Assembly: GCF_003367175.1 (NCBI RefSeq)
Contig: NZ_QRGA01000010.1
Coordinates: 1 to 64,000 of the forward strand
Length of the DNA stretch: 64,000 nt
Source of the DNA: Trinickia dinghuensis
GTDB taxonomy: Bacteria > Pseudomonadota > Gammaproteobacteria > Burkholderiales > Burkholderiaceae
Direction of reading: 5' to 3'
Of this stretch, positions 8,752 to 17,057 are shown in pieces. A program made the translations under genes and the position numbers. The notes below the pieces were generated by a model. The model was not told the DNA's origin. It saw nothing but the letters and a program-made list of their open reading frames with translations, and did not search any database. How positions within the stretch are numbered: the stretch's first letter is position 1; every line of letters begins with the position of its first letter.

Positions 8752-9917
8752 GAACGTTCCCCATCGAGCCAAAATTCGGCTAGGCCATACGTGGTGAGAT
8801 AGGGATCCGGTTTGACAGGGCCGCGGCTTTCCCATACGACATCGAACGTGCCGTCCGCTCTGCAAATCGCGATGCGTGGCGTGAGGGTAGCGTGGTTGTT
8901 GCCGGGATCGATCCTGAGCATGCCTTCCGGCGAATCGAATTCCACTTCATGAACGGCTTCGACCAATCTCGCCGTATCGAGACTTTGCGCCCGCGCAAGC
9001 GCTCGGGCGAATAGATGCACTTGGTTGTAAGCCATCTCCGACCACATGCTGGCAGGCTCGTCTCCGAATCGCGTGCGCCACGCGTCCAAGTAGCGGCGAT
9101 TGCTCTCGTTGTCCAGCGTATTGACGTAGCTCGCTGCAACGATATGGCCACCGCAAAGTTCCGGACCGATCATGCGAATCTCGCCTTCGGTCATGGTCAG
9201 ACTGGCGATCGGATGGCGCGCCGGATCGAAGCCCCGCTCCCGGTACATCGTGTAGAAGGTCCGCGCCCCGCGACCGATCAGCGTCGAAAAAACCACATCG
9301 GGGCCGACGGACTCGATTTCGTCGATGACGGTTTTCAGCGAAGCCGGATCGGCGTCGCTCGGCAGGTAGACTTCTTCGACGATTTCGCCTCCATGGTCCT
9401 CCACGATGTCTCGAATGATGCGGTTCGATTCGCGCGGATAGATGTAATCGGCACCGACGAGGAAAAACCGGCGCCCAACGTGGCGCAGCAGCCAGGCCGC
9501 GAGTTGCATGCTGTTCTGATTGGGCACCGCGCCGGTGTAGATCACGTTGGGCGAATACTCGAATCCTTCATAGATCGAGCAATACCACAATAGCGCGTTG
9601 TTCCGCTCGATTACCGGCAGCACGGCCTTGCGGCTCGACGAAGTCGAGCACCCGAAGATGACCGTCACGTCGTCTTCCTGCAGCATACGCGTGGCTAGGC
9701 GGCGATATTCGTCCGCGTCGCCCTTGGGATCGTAGACGACCGGATCGAGAAGGTGCCCGGCGACGCCACCCGCCGCGTTGATTTCCTCGATCGCGAGCAC
9801 GGTGCCGAAGAAGTGTTCCGATTCGGTCGCTGACGTCACGCCGGCTCGCGAATACAGAACACCGATGCGCCACTGTTCGTCGCGCCCCTTGCTCGAAGGT
9901 TGGCTTTCGTTAGTCAT
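8748..9917 (-). CDS. amiC: AmiC-like amide sensor / negative regulator
   Basis: Protein of 389 residues with a type I periplasmic-binding fold (WRIGVLYSRAGVTSATE, then INAAGGVAGHLLDPVVYDPKGD) but no signal peptide. That is the arrangement of Pseudomonas AmiC, a cytoplasmic amide receptor that sequesters AmiR until ligand binds. AGGAG precedes the ATG at 9917. It is directly upstream of and overlapping amiR, and downstream of the amidase. It is a distant relative of the exported binding protein of the same operon at 14706-15887. Confidence 0.88.
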   Translation of the reverse strand: MTNESQPSSKGRDEQWRIGVLYSRAGVTSATESEHFFGTVLAIEEINAAGGVAGHLLDPVVYDPKGDADEYRRLATRMLQEDDVTVIFGCSTSSSRKAVLPVIERNNALLWYCSIYEGFEYSPNVIYTGAVPNQNSMQLAAWLLRHVGRRFFLVGADYIYPRESNRIIRDIVEDHGGEIVEEVYLPSDADPASLKTVIDEIESVGPDVVFSTLIGRGARTFYTMYRERGFDPARHPIASLTMTEGEIRMIGPELCGGHIVAASYVNTLDNESNRRYLDAWRTRFGDEPASMWSEMAYNQVHLFARALARAQSLDTARLVEAVHEVEFDSPEGMLRIDPGNNHATLTPRIAICRADGTFDVVWESRGPVKPDPYLTTYGLAEFWLDGERS

Positions 9918-9933
9918 GAAGCAACTCCTGCGT

Positions 9934-11226
9934 TCACGCACGATACGCCGCAATCGCGCGTTCGGCGAACGCCGCGGCACTCAGGCATCGTGCGTCGTCC
10001 CACGGCCGGCCGATGATCTGCACGCCAATCGAGCCCCCTCGTTCGCCTTGCAATCCGGGCACGTTGACGCAGGGACACCCGAGGAGCGTCCAATTCCGAT
10101 TGAACGCGGGGTCGCCTGTCGAATCGAATCCCACCGGCGCCTCATCGGGCGTGCTCGGTGTCAGGAGCGCGGTGACACCCTCGAACAATTGCGCGAGTCT
10201 ATCCCTGGCATGCCCCATCAAGGCGCACGCCTTCGCATAGGTCGCCGTGTCCACTAAGCCCGCCCGATCCATGAATCCGGCAAGCAGGGGCGACAAGTCG
10301 TTTCGACGATGATCGTACTCGTATCCCAGCGCGCGCCACGCCTCGTAGCTTTGAATCGTGTCGTGCGCGTCGATCAGATCGGCCATCCAAGAATCGAACC
10401 GAATCCGCTTCACGCGGCCGCCCGCCCCTTCGATCGCTGCAATGGCGACATCCAGCACCGCGGTCGCATTGGCCGATGCCTTCGTCCATGGATAGCTTTC
10501 CGGAACGCCAACCACTGGCATGTCTCCCGCATCGCCGACCGCGAGTTGGCGCCCCGACAAGGCCTGAGCCAAGTAGGCCACGTCAGCAACGCTCGCGGCG
10601 AAAAGGCCTACCGTGTCGAACGACCACGAGAAGCATTTCATGCCGACAGTCGGCAGCAATCCGAAGGTGGGCTTATAGCCGGCGATCCCGCAAAACGATG
10701 CCGGGCGGATCGTCGAGCCGCCCGTTTGCGAGCCGATTGCGAACGGCACCATTCCGGCTGCCACGGCAGCGGCGGATCCCGACGACGACCCGCCGGGCGT
10801 TCTTTCCATATCGCACGGATTGCGCGTCACAGTCGGCGCCATATACGCGAACTCGCTGGTCGTCGTCTTACCGACGATGACCGCGCCGCTCCGGCGTAAA
10901 AGCGTGACGATGGCGGCATCGGATTGGGGCTGATGTCCGGCATAGATCGGCGACCCGTAACTCGTCGTCAAATCATGCGTGTCGTAAATGTCTTTCACCG
11001 CAACCGGAATGCCGGCCAAAGGCCCCGACGCAGCCACGGCATTCGCCATTGCCGCCTCGCGCGGTATCACGACAGTCATCGCATTGATTCGAGGATCGAC
11101 TTCGTCGATGCGTGCGAGCGAGTCGAGCACCATGGCGCCACGGTCACGAGAACCGTCACCGGCTCCAAGCGCGAGTTTCAATCCCGAGACAGGCTGATAA
11201 AGAGAATTGGCAATCATCGGATTCAT
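9934..11226 (-). CDS. Amidase-signature family amidohydrolase
   Basis: Cytoplasmic enzyme of 430 residues with the Ser-cisSer-Lys triad of the amidase-signature family: Lys78 in VAVKDIYDT, the cis-Ser in TPGGSSSGSAAAVAAG (about 144-158) and the nucleophile Ser171 in QTGGSTIRPAS. It hydrolyses an amide to acid and ammonia; family members also include allophanate hydrolase and GatA. GatA is unlikely because there is no gatB/C nearby. It sits 16 bp upstream of amiC in a transport-linked operon, so a small amide or an amide breakdown intermediate is the probable substrate. Confidence 0.88.
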   Translation of the reverse strand: MNPMIANSLYQPVSGLKLALGAGDGSRDRGAMVLDSLARIDEVDPRINAMTVVIPREAAMANAVAASGPLAGIPVAVKDIYDTHDLTTSYGSPIYAGHQPQSDAAIVTLLRRSGAVIVGKTTTSEFAYMAPTVTRNPCDMERTPGGSSSGSAAAVAAGMVPFAIGSQTGGSTIRPASFCGIAGYKPTFGLLPTVGMKCFSWSFDTVGLFAASVADVAYLAQALSGRQLAVGDAGDMPVVGVPESYPWTKASANATAVLDVAIAAIEGAGGRVKRIRFDSWMADLIDAHDTIQSYEAWRALGYEYDHRRNDLSPLLAGFMDRAGLVDTATYAKACALMGHARDRLAQLFEGVTALLTPSTPDEAPVGFDSTGDPAFNRNWTLLGCPCVNVPGLQGERGGSIGVQIIGRPWDDARCLSAAAFAERAIAAYRA

Positions 11227-11255
11227 GTTTCCCGTTTTGAGCGATCAAAGACCCA

Positions 11256-11963
11256 TCAGACGCGCAAGTGACCGAAGATCGATTCCGCCGCGCCTTCATC
11301 CTTCGCATCGCCGTGGTCGACGATCTCGCCTTGCTTCAAGATGGCAAAGCGGTCCGCAACCTGCAGGGCGAACGGAACGTGCTGTTCGACGAGCAGGAGC
11401 GTCGTGCCGTGGCGCTTGCGCTCCCACAGCAGCGCTTGTGCAAGACGATCGATGACCGAGGGTTGCAGGCCTTCCGTGATTTCATCGAGCAGAATGACCG
11501 ACGGGCGCATCATCAACGCTCTGGCAACCAGCAGCATTTTCTGTTCGCCGCCGGAGAGCGTTCCGGCGTACTGCTTGAGGCGACTCTTGAACACCGGAAA
11601 AACCGGCTCGATTTCCGCGAAGCGCTCGTCGAAGACGGATACTTTCGGCAGTCCGAGCCGCAGGTTGTCGCGGATGGTGAGGTCTTGAAACAGCGCGTGC
11701 TCCTGGGGCGCATAGGCAATTCCGGCCCGAGCGATCTGGTGCGACGGCGCACGCGTGATGTCGAGTCCGTTCACGTGGATCGCACCGCTCTTCTTCGGCA
11801 GATAGCCCATGATCGTCTTGAGCAAGGTGGACTTGCCCATGCCGTTCTTGCCGAGCAATGCGACGGCCTCGCCGCTCGACACCGCCATCGACAGCTTGCG
11901 CAGCACGATCGAAGCCTTGTATCCGCTGGTCACGTCCTGCAAGTTCAATGCGATCGCGCTCAT
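11256..11963 (-). CDS. ABC transporter ATPase, LivF/UrtE type
   Basis: Single nucleotide-binding domain of 235 residues: Walker A LLGKNGMGKSTLLKT, signature TLSGGEQKMLLVARAL, Walker B PSVILLDEITEGL and the H-loop LLVEQHV. The Glu-Gln pair and the EITEGL stretch are typical of LivF/UrtE in branched-chain amino acid, urea and amide importers. Its ATG overlaps the stop of the upstream fused permease-ATPase by four bases. It pairs with the ATPase domain of that fusion. Confidence 0.92.
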   Translation of the reverse strand: MSAIALNLQDVTSGYKASIVLRKLSMAVSSGEAVALLGKNGMGKSTLLKTIMGYLPKKSGAIHVNGLDITRAPSHQIARAGIAYAPQEHALFQDLTIRDNLRLGLPKVSVFDERFAEIEPVFPVFKSRLKQYAGTLSGGEQKMLLVARALMMRPSVILLDEITEGLQPSVIDRLAQALLWERKRHGTTLLLVEQHVPFALQVADRFAILKQGEIVDHGDAKDEGAAESIFGHLRV

Positions 11964-13807
11964 GATGCGTCCCCGTGATTGCCGGAACCGTTGCCCGCCG
12001 CGGACTGCGGCGTCCCCGCATAGATCGTTTTGACGAGCTCCGAATTGACGACTTCATCGAAGCTGCCTTGCATGACAATGCGTCCGTGATGAAGGACCAC
12101 GATCCGTGTGGCGATCTCGGCGACAAAATCGAGATCGTGTTCGACGAGCAGACAGCAGAGCCGATATCGGTGGGCCAACGAGGCCAGGACGCTCCCGATC
12201 TGAGTGCGTTCGGTCTTGGTCAACCCCGCTGTCGGTTCGTCGAGCAGAACGATGCGCGGCTCCAGCGCCAGCACCATCGCGAGCTCCAGCGCTTGCTGCT
12301 CACCGTGCGACAGATCCTTCGCCACGGCGCCGAGCTTCCGGTCGAGGCCCGTCGCGCGAACGACTTCGAGCGCATAGGACGGTAGCGCCAGCGAGTTCGA
12401 GCGCCGAAACAGCGAAGGCCGCTCGATCAGCGTACCCGCGATCCGCAGACATTCCGCAACCGTCAGGCTATCGAAGATATTCGCATTCTGGAATTTCCGG
12501 CCCAATCCGAACCGCACGCCGCGATTCGGCGGAAGCTGCTTGATATCGTTGCCGCACAGCACGACGCGTCCCGCCGATCGTTCGGCGCCGTCGCTCATGC
12601 AACGCATCAATGTTGTCTTGCCCGCGCCGTTCGGGCCGATCAAACCGACCAACTCGCCGGCATCGGCATGCAGATCGATACCCTGCAGCACCTTCAGGCT
12701 GCCGAAGTTCTTTGCGACATCGTTCATTTGCAGCGCCGGTTCCGAGGCCGCCTGAGCGGAGGGCGCTTGTACGGCTCGCTCGACCAGGATCGGTTGTGTG
12801 CCGGCACCGGCCAGCCTACGGAACGGCCTCGCGAGCAGCGGCACGAGCCCCTGTGGAAGCAAGACGATGACGGCCACGAAGGCCGCGCCGAGAATCAATT
12901 GCCATGCGAACGGCAAGCTGCCGCTGAGGTACGACGTTACGACATTGATCAAGAGCGCGCCGACGACCGGCCCCCACAGTGTCCCTCGGCCGCCAAGCGC
13001 CACCCAGATGATCAATTGCGTGCCGAGCACGAACCCGGTGAGTTCCGGCGCGACCACGCCGCTGAACGCCCCATAACCAAAACCTGCGATACCGGCAACG
13101 ATTGCCGCAACGATCAACAATACGATCTTGACGAGCGACGTATCGATACCGAGGTACAGGCACCGCGACTCGTTGTCGCGAATCGCCACCAACGTGCGAC
13201 CGCCATCGCTGTGCACGAAGAACCAGGCTAGCGTTGCGATGATCAGCAAGCCCGCCCCCGCGACTCCGTACCATGCCTGTAGAGACAGATCGAATGTTTC
13301 GTACCCGGTCAGGCCGGAACTGGAGCCCGTCCATTCGCCGCCCGACAACAGCAATTGGGACAGCACGATCGGCAGCACGAGCGACATGACGGTCGCAAAG
13401 AACGGCGATGCACCGCGATAGAAGGACAGCCAGCCAAGCACCGCAGCGACGGCCGCGGCCACCGCGACCGCGGCGCCGAGTCCGAGCAACACGTAGCCCG
13501 GTGAAAACCCGCCATGTGTGAAGACGAGACCGGCCGCGTAGGCGCCGATGCCGAAGAAGGCGGACTGGCCGAACGTCAGATAACCCGTGTAGCCCCAGAG
13601 CACATCCACGGTCACCGCAACGATCGAAAAGAAGAACGCTTGAATCAGGACGTTCAGCAGATACGTGCCGAACAGGAATGGGCCGGCGATCAGAAGCGCG
13701 ATCGCCGGCCCGCCGACGAGGAGCAATCCGCGCATATGCCGCATCCGATTGTCGGCCGCGCGCTGTCCAATGCCGACATTGCCCGGCGACGCAGTAACCT
13801 TAGCCAT
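11960..13807 (-). CDS. Fused LivM-type permease and LivG-type ATPase
   Basis: A 615-residue fusion. Residues about 25-330 form a LivM/UrtC permease with about eight to ten membrane segments and motifs such as LWGYTGYLTFGQSAFFG and VALGGRGTLWGPVVGA. After a 35-residue Ala/Pro-rich linker, residues about 360-600 form a LivG/UrtD ATPase (Walker A GPNGAGKTTLMRC, signature DLSHGEQQALELAM, LLDEPTAGL). These are normally two proteins; here one uninterrupted frame encodes both. The ATG at 13807 overlaps the upstream permease stop by eight bases. It imports substrate delivered by the binding protein at 14706-15887. Confidence 0.92.
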   Translation of the reverse strand: MAKVTASPGNVGIGQRAADNRMRHMRGLLLVGGPAIALLIAGPFLFGTYLLNVLIQAFFFSIVAVTVDVLWGYTGYLTFGQSAFFGIGAYAAGLVFTHGGFSPGYVLLGLGAAVAVAAAVAAVLGWLSFYRGASPFFATVMSLVLPIVLSQLLLSGGEWTGSSSGLTGYETFDLSLQAWYGVAGAGLLIIATLAWFFVHSDGGRTLVAIRDNESRCLYLGIDTSLVKIVLLIVAAIVAGIAGFGYGAFSGVVAPELTGFVLGTQLIIWVALGGRGTLWGPVVGALLINVVTSYLSGSLPFAWQLILGAAFVAVIVLLPQGLVPLLARPFRRLAGAGTQPILVERAVQAPSAQAASEPALQMNDVAKNFGSLKVLQGIDLHADAGELVGLIGPNGAGKTTLMRCMSDGAERSAGRVVLCGNDIKQLPPNRGVRFGLGRKFQNANIFDSLTVAECLRIAGTLIERPSLFRRSNSLALPSYALEVVRATGLDRKLGAVAKDLSHGEQQALELAMVLALEPRIVLLDEPTAGLTKTERTQIGSVLASLAHRYRLCCLLVEHDLDFVAEIATRIVVLHHGRIVMQGSFDEVVNSELVKTIYAGTPQSAAGNGSGNHGDAS

Positions 13808-14633
13808 GAGAGAACCCCTGCGGACGGATGCGCAACGTGAAAGCGGCAAGCACGGCGATAGTCAGGCCGCCCAATACCGGACTGACGAAGGTGCTGACGA
13901 GAACCTGGCATGCGCCGAATACCACGCACGTGACCAGCAGGCTGACCATCGAATACCCGGCCACCATCACCAGCATGAAGGCATTGATCAGATAAGCGAG
14001 CCCCATGTTGGGCTCGACGCTCGACAGCGGGGTGATCAACGTTCCGGCCAACGAGCCGAGCGCGGCGCCGAGGCTGAACGTAATGAAGCGAATTCGGCCC
14101 GAATGAATCCCGAGTCCGCGCGCCAGGTCTTCGTTCATGATGACCGCGCGGGTCTTCACGCCGAAGCGCGTGCCGGAAAGCAGCGCGGTCAGAAGCGCGC
14201 ACAAACCCACGGCGATCGGAATCAATAGCAGGCGGTACGCGGAATACTCGGTGCCCGCGACCGAGATCGCTCCTTTCAGCGGCGTTTCGACGAACTGCAC
14301 CTCGCGGCCGAACGCCATGACGATGAGTTGGCCGATCACGATGCCGAGCCCCCATGTGGCCAGGATCGCGTCGAGGGGGCGCTTATACAGCGGGCGTACG
14401 ATCACTTGTTCGACGACCATGCCCACTGCTACGCCGACAACCAGCGCGAGCGGCACGCCGACCCAAGGGTCGAGCTTCAATTGCGTCACCACGAAGCTCG
14501 CATAGGCGCCCATCGTGAGCAGCGCGCCATGCGCGAAGTTGACGATCTTCATCACGCCGAAAATCACCATCAACCCGGCAGTCACGATAAACAGAATCGC
14601 CGCGGTCGTTAAAACGTCCAATGCCAAAACCAT
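13800..14633 (-). CDS. ABC transporter permease, LivH/UrtB type
   Basis: Inner-membrane protein of 277 residues with about eight hydrophobic segments and LivH-family motifs: VIFGVMKIVNFAHGALLTMGAY near the N-terminus and VIMNEDLARGLGIHSGRI, the cytoplasmic coupling loop. It forms the channel with the LivM-type half of the fused protein encoded immediately downstream. GGGAGAGGGAC lies just before the ATG. It is 72 bp downstream of the binding-protein gene. Confidence 0.92.
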   Translation of the reverse strand: MVLALDVLTTAAILFIVTAGLMVIFGVMKIVNFAHGALLTMGAYASFVVTQLKLDPWVGVPLALVVGVAVGMVVEQVIVRPLYKRPLDAILATWGLGIVIGQLIVMAFGREVQFVETPLKGAISVAGTEYSAYRLLLIPIAVGLCALLTALLSGTRFGVKTRAVIMNEDLARGLGIHSGRIRFITFSLGAALGSLAGTLITPLSSVEPNMGLAYLINAFMLVMVAGYSMVSLLVTCVVFGACQVLVSTFVSPVLGGLTIAVLAAFTLRIRPQGFSHG

Positions 14634-14705
14634 GTCCCTCTCCCGTTCACGTTCGCCCGCCCATGCTGTTGATGGGCAAGCAGGCGAACGTGCTTTCTCA
14701 AACCG

Positions 14706-15887
14706 TTACTTGATATTCGGGCATTGCTTGCCCGGGTCGACATCCGTGAATGTCTGAAGGATCTTCACCGAGCCGTCCGTCTGGATCTGGCCGAGCCGCA
14801 TCGCAAGCGGCGTGTGACGGCTCTCGTCCATTGTGACGGGGCCGCGCGGCCCGTCGAACGACACTTGACCGAGTGCCTTGATGACCTTGTCGGGATCCGT
14901 CGTACCGGCTTTTTCGACCGCGGCCTTGTAGAGGAAAAACGCTTCGTATTGCGGCTCCGAAAGCTCGTTCGGCGTCTTCAAGTTCTTGCCGAAGCGTTTG
15001 CGCATGGCCGCGAGGAACTTGCTGTTCTCGGGCGTATCGATACTCGTCAGGTAGGAGCCGGACATATAGATGCCGGTGGCAACATCCCCCATGCTCTTCG
15101 CGGTGCCTTCGTCGATGGCCAGGTTGCCGTACGGCAGCGTCAACCCCGACGCCTTCAATTGCTTGGCTAGCGCGACGTTGGGCGCACCGCCGGCCGTCGC
15201 GCTGATCAGCGCGTCCGGATGCGCCGAGCGGATCTTCGAGAGGATCGGCGTCCAGTCCGTGCCGTCGATCGGCAAGTATTCTTCGCCGATCACCGTTCCG
15301 CCGTGCAGCGTGATGTATTTCGCCGTGAAGTCGAGCATGCCGCGTCCGAAGGCATAGTCGTTGCCGATCAGGTAAAACGTCTTCGCACCTTTACTTTTCT
15401 CGAAGTAGTCGACCACCGGGGCGACCTGCTGGTCCGGCACCCAGCCGTTGACGTACATCCACGGGCTGCAGGACTTGCCTTCGTAGAACGACGTGTAGAT
15501 GAACGGCTTCTTTCCCCGGGCCACGATGGGCAGCGCCGCGTTGCGGGCCGCACTCGTTTCCATCGATATCACGGCATCGACGTTCTTTTGAAAGACCAGC
15601 GTGTCGTAGGCCTTTTGCGCGCCGACTGCGCCGGAGGCGTCGTCCGCGATTTCGAGCTGAACTTTTCGCCCGAGGATGCCGCCCGCCGCATTGATTTCGT
15701 CGACGGCGAGTTGCGACGACTGCACGACCGCGGGCGCGACGACGCTGTTGGCGCCGGACAAACCGACGGCAACGCCGATCTTGATGGGTTCCGCGGCGTA
15801 TGAAGCGGTACTCGACGCGAGCGCGGCCGCGACGATGCTGACGGCACCGACGGCGCCAACGATCATCTGTAGTTTGGACGGTTTCAT
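14706..15887 (-). CDS. ABC transporter substrate-binding protein, LivK/AmiC family
   Basis: Exported protein of 393 residues with a signal peptide ending in ASSTASYAAEP and a type I periplasmic-binding fold: IKIGVAVGLSGANSVVAP, INAAGGILGRKVQLEIADDASG, and YLIGNDYAFGRGMLDF in the second lobe. It resembles urea/short-chain-amide binding proteins rather than leucine-binding ones in its cleft-lining stretches, although the ligand is inferred from the neighbouring amidases. It lies 60 bp downstream of the nitrilase-fold amidase, and its abundance should follow the leader antitermination. Confidence 0.88.
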   Translation of the reverse strand: MKPSKLQMIVGAVGAVSIVAAALASSTASYAAEPIKIGVAVGLSGANSVVAPAVVQSSQLAVDEINAAGGILGRKVQLEIADDASGAVGAQKAYDTLVFQKNVDAVISMETSAARNAALPIVARGKKPFIYTSFYEGKSCSPWMYVNGWVPDQQVAPVVDYFEKSKGAKTFYLIGNDYAFGRGMLDFTAKYITLHGGTVIGEEYLPIDGTDWTPILSKIRSAHPDALISATAGGAPNVALAKQLKASGLTLPYGNLAIDEGTAKSMGDVATGIYMSGSYLTSIDTPENSKFLAAMRKRFGKNLKTPNELSEPQYEAFFLYKAAVEKAGTTDPDKVIKALGQVSFDGPRGPVTMDESRHTPLAMRLGQIQTDGSVKILQTFTDVDPGKQCPNIK

Positions 15888-15947
15888 GGTGTCTCCTTCA
15901 CGTATCGTAGGATTGGATTCAGGTTCATGCGGACATCGTTGGCTCGC

Positions 15948-16844
15948 CTATGCCGGCGAGGAAGTCCAGCCAGTGCCCAGCATCGGGTCGTACACGTCGG
16001 AGCGCCGATCGCGCAGGACGTGATTGAATGCGTTCAGCGTGCGTCCGGCACGCGCGCGTTCTAGATCGAGCGCGGCATACAGGATTTCCTCGCGATCGCG
16101 ACTGGCCGGGCCGGCCAAAGGCCATCCGTCGCCGCCGACGATCAGGCTCTGGCCGATGAAGGACTGGCCGCGCTCCGTGCCGATCCGATTCGCACAAGCG
16201 ATCATCAAACCGTTGCTGTGCGCGGCAGCCATCGTGAGTGTCGTGGCCATGGCGCCTCGATCGGCCGGTTGTCCCGGCATCGGCACCCAGTTCGTCGGGA
16301 CGCAGACGATGTCGGCACCTTGCGTGGCCGCCAACCGATAGACCTCGGGAAACCATCCGTCGTAGCAGATGGCGATCGAGATTCGTCCCAAGGGGGTATC
16401 GAATACCGGCACGCCGAGATTGCCGGGTTCGAAGAAGCGGTTTTCGTCATTCCACAGATGAAGCTTTCGGTATGCACCGATCACTCCCGTAGGACCGATA
16501 AAAACAGCCGAATTGAAGAGTCGCTTGCCTGCTCGTTCGGCAATGCCCGCGACGATATAAACACCGAACCGGCGTGCGGCATCCCCCCAGATCTGCGTTG
16601 TTTCTCCGTCCGACAGTTCTTCCGAGAGCGCGAGCGCTTCCTCTCTGTCGGCAAAGACGTACCCCGTGTTGGCTAACTCGGGCAGCACCACCAGGGAAGC
16701 GCCATTGCGTGCCGCCTCCTCGATGTAGCGAATCGATCGCGTCACGTTTTCGCGCTTCTTGCCGACGTGCGGCTCCATCTGCACGCAAGCGACGACGGGA
16801 CTGTTGATGCCCTGCTCGACGGGAGTGCACTGCTTGATTTCCAA
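15948..16844 (-). CDS. Nitrilase-superfamily (carbon-nitrogen hydrolase) amidase
   Basis: Enzyme of 298 residues with the Glu-Lys-Cys triad of the superfamily that includes AmiE: Glu56 in VVLPELANTGY, Lys127 in YRKLHLWNDE and Cys160 in ICYDGWFPE. It hydrolyses an amide or carbamoyl C-N bond. The start is a TTG at 16842-16844, because GGAG lies seven bases before it and the frame further upstream runs through a transcription terminator. The first ATG in the coding frame below it (16778) would remove a conserved strand. It is first in the operon, directly behind the attenuator. Confidence 0.85.
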   Translation of the reverse strand: MEIKQCTPVEQGINSPVVACVQMEPHVGKKRENVTRSIRYIEEAARNGASLVVLPELANTGYVFADREEALALSEELSDGETTQIWGDAARRFGVYIVAGIAERAGKRLFNSAVFIGPTGVIGAYRKLHLWNDENRFFEPGNLGVPVFDTPLGRISIAICYDGWFPEVYRLAATQGADIVCVPTNWVPMPGQPADRGAMATTLTMAAAHSNGLMIACANRIGTERGQSFIGQSLIVGGDGWPLAGPASRDREEILYAALDLERARAGRTLNAFNHVLRDRRSDVYDPMLGTGWTSSPA

Positions 16845-16860
16845 TTTCGTTCTCCAAAAG

Positions 16861-16902
16861 CAAAAAGCCCCCGAACTGGCGTAGTACGCAAGTTCGGGGG
16901 CT
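16861..16902 (-). terminator. Leader attenuator terminator of the amide operon
   Basis: On the minus strand the arms AGCCCCCGAACT (16902-16891) and AGTTCGGGGGCT (16877-16866) pair perfectly over 12 bp. Inner GCGT/ACGC arms extend the stem, and it is followed by TTTTTGCTTTT. It lies between promoter and first gene, so it must be read through for expression. Confidence 0.9.
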
Positions 16903-16939
16903 GCATAGCCTTCCATGTGTAGCGCGGCATCGTTGCCGC
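16899..16939 (-). promoter_or_regulatory. Candidate ANTAR-binding double hairpin
   Basis: The first hairpin is GCGGC-AACGAT-GCCGC (16939-16924), a hexaloop with A at position 1 and G at position 4, the signature recognised by ANTAR domains. Thirteen bases later GGC-TATGCA-GCC (16910-16899) can form a second short hairpin with G at loop position 4 but T, not A, at position 1. Its 3' arm is part of the terminator's 5' arm, so the two structures exclude each other. The operon encodes an ANTAR protein. Confidence 0.7.
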
Positions 16940-16973
16940 TGATTGCCCATGAAGCCCGGCAATCGATGCGGCA

Positions 16974-17002
16974 AATTTACGAGGCCCCTATCCGGTCGTC
17001 AA
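16974..17002 (-). promoter_or_regulatory. Sigma-70-type promoter of the amide operon
   Basis: TTGACG (17002-16997), a 17-bp spacer and TAAATT (16979-16974) on the minus strand. The start point would be near 16967, giving a leader of about 120 nt that includes both hairpins and the terminator. The match is five of six at -35 and four of six at -10. Confidence 0.65.
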
Positions 17003-17057
17003 CCCCATCTTTCCAACTCTAGGGAAAGCACCTACTACGGCCGGCGGTGGGTGGTTA

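Noticed and set aside
16845-16916. Upstream extension of the nitrilase-fold gene to an ATG at 16916
   Set aside because: The extension runs through the terminator hairpin; the TTG at 16844 has a well-placed GGAG and fits the domain start.
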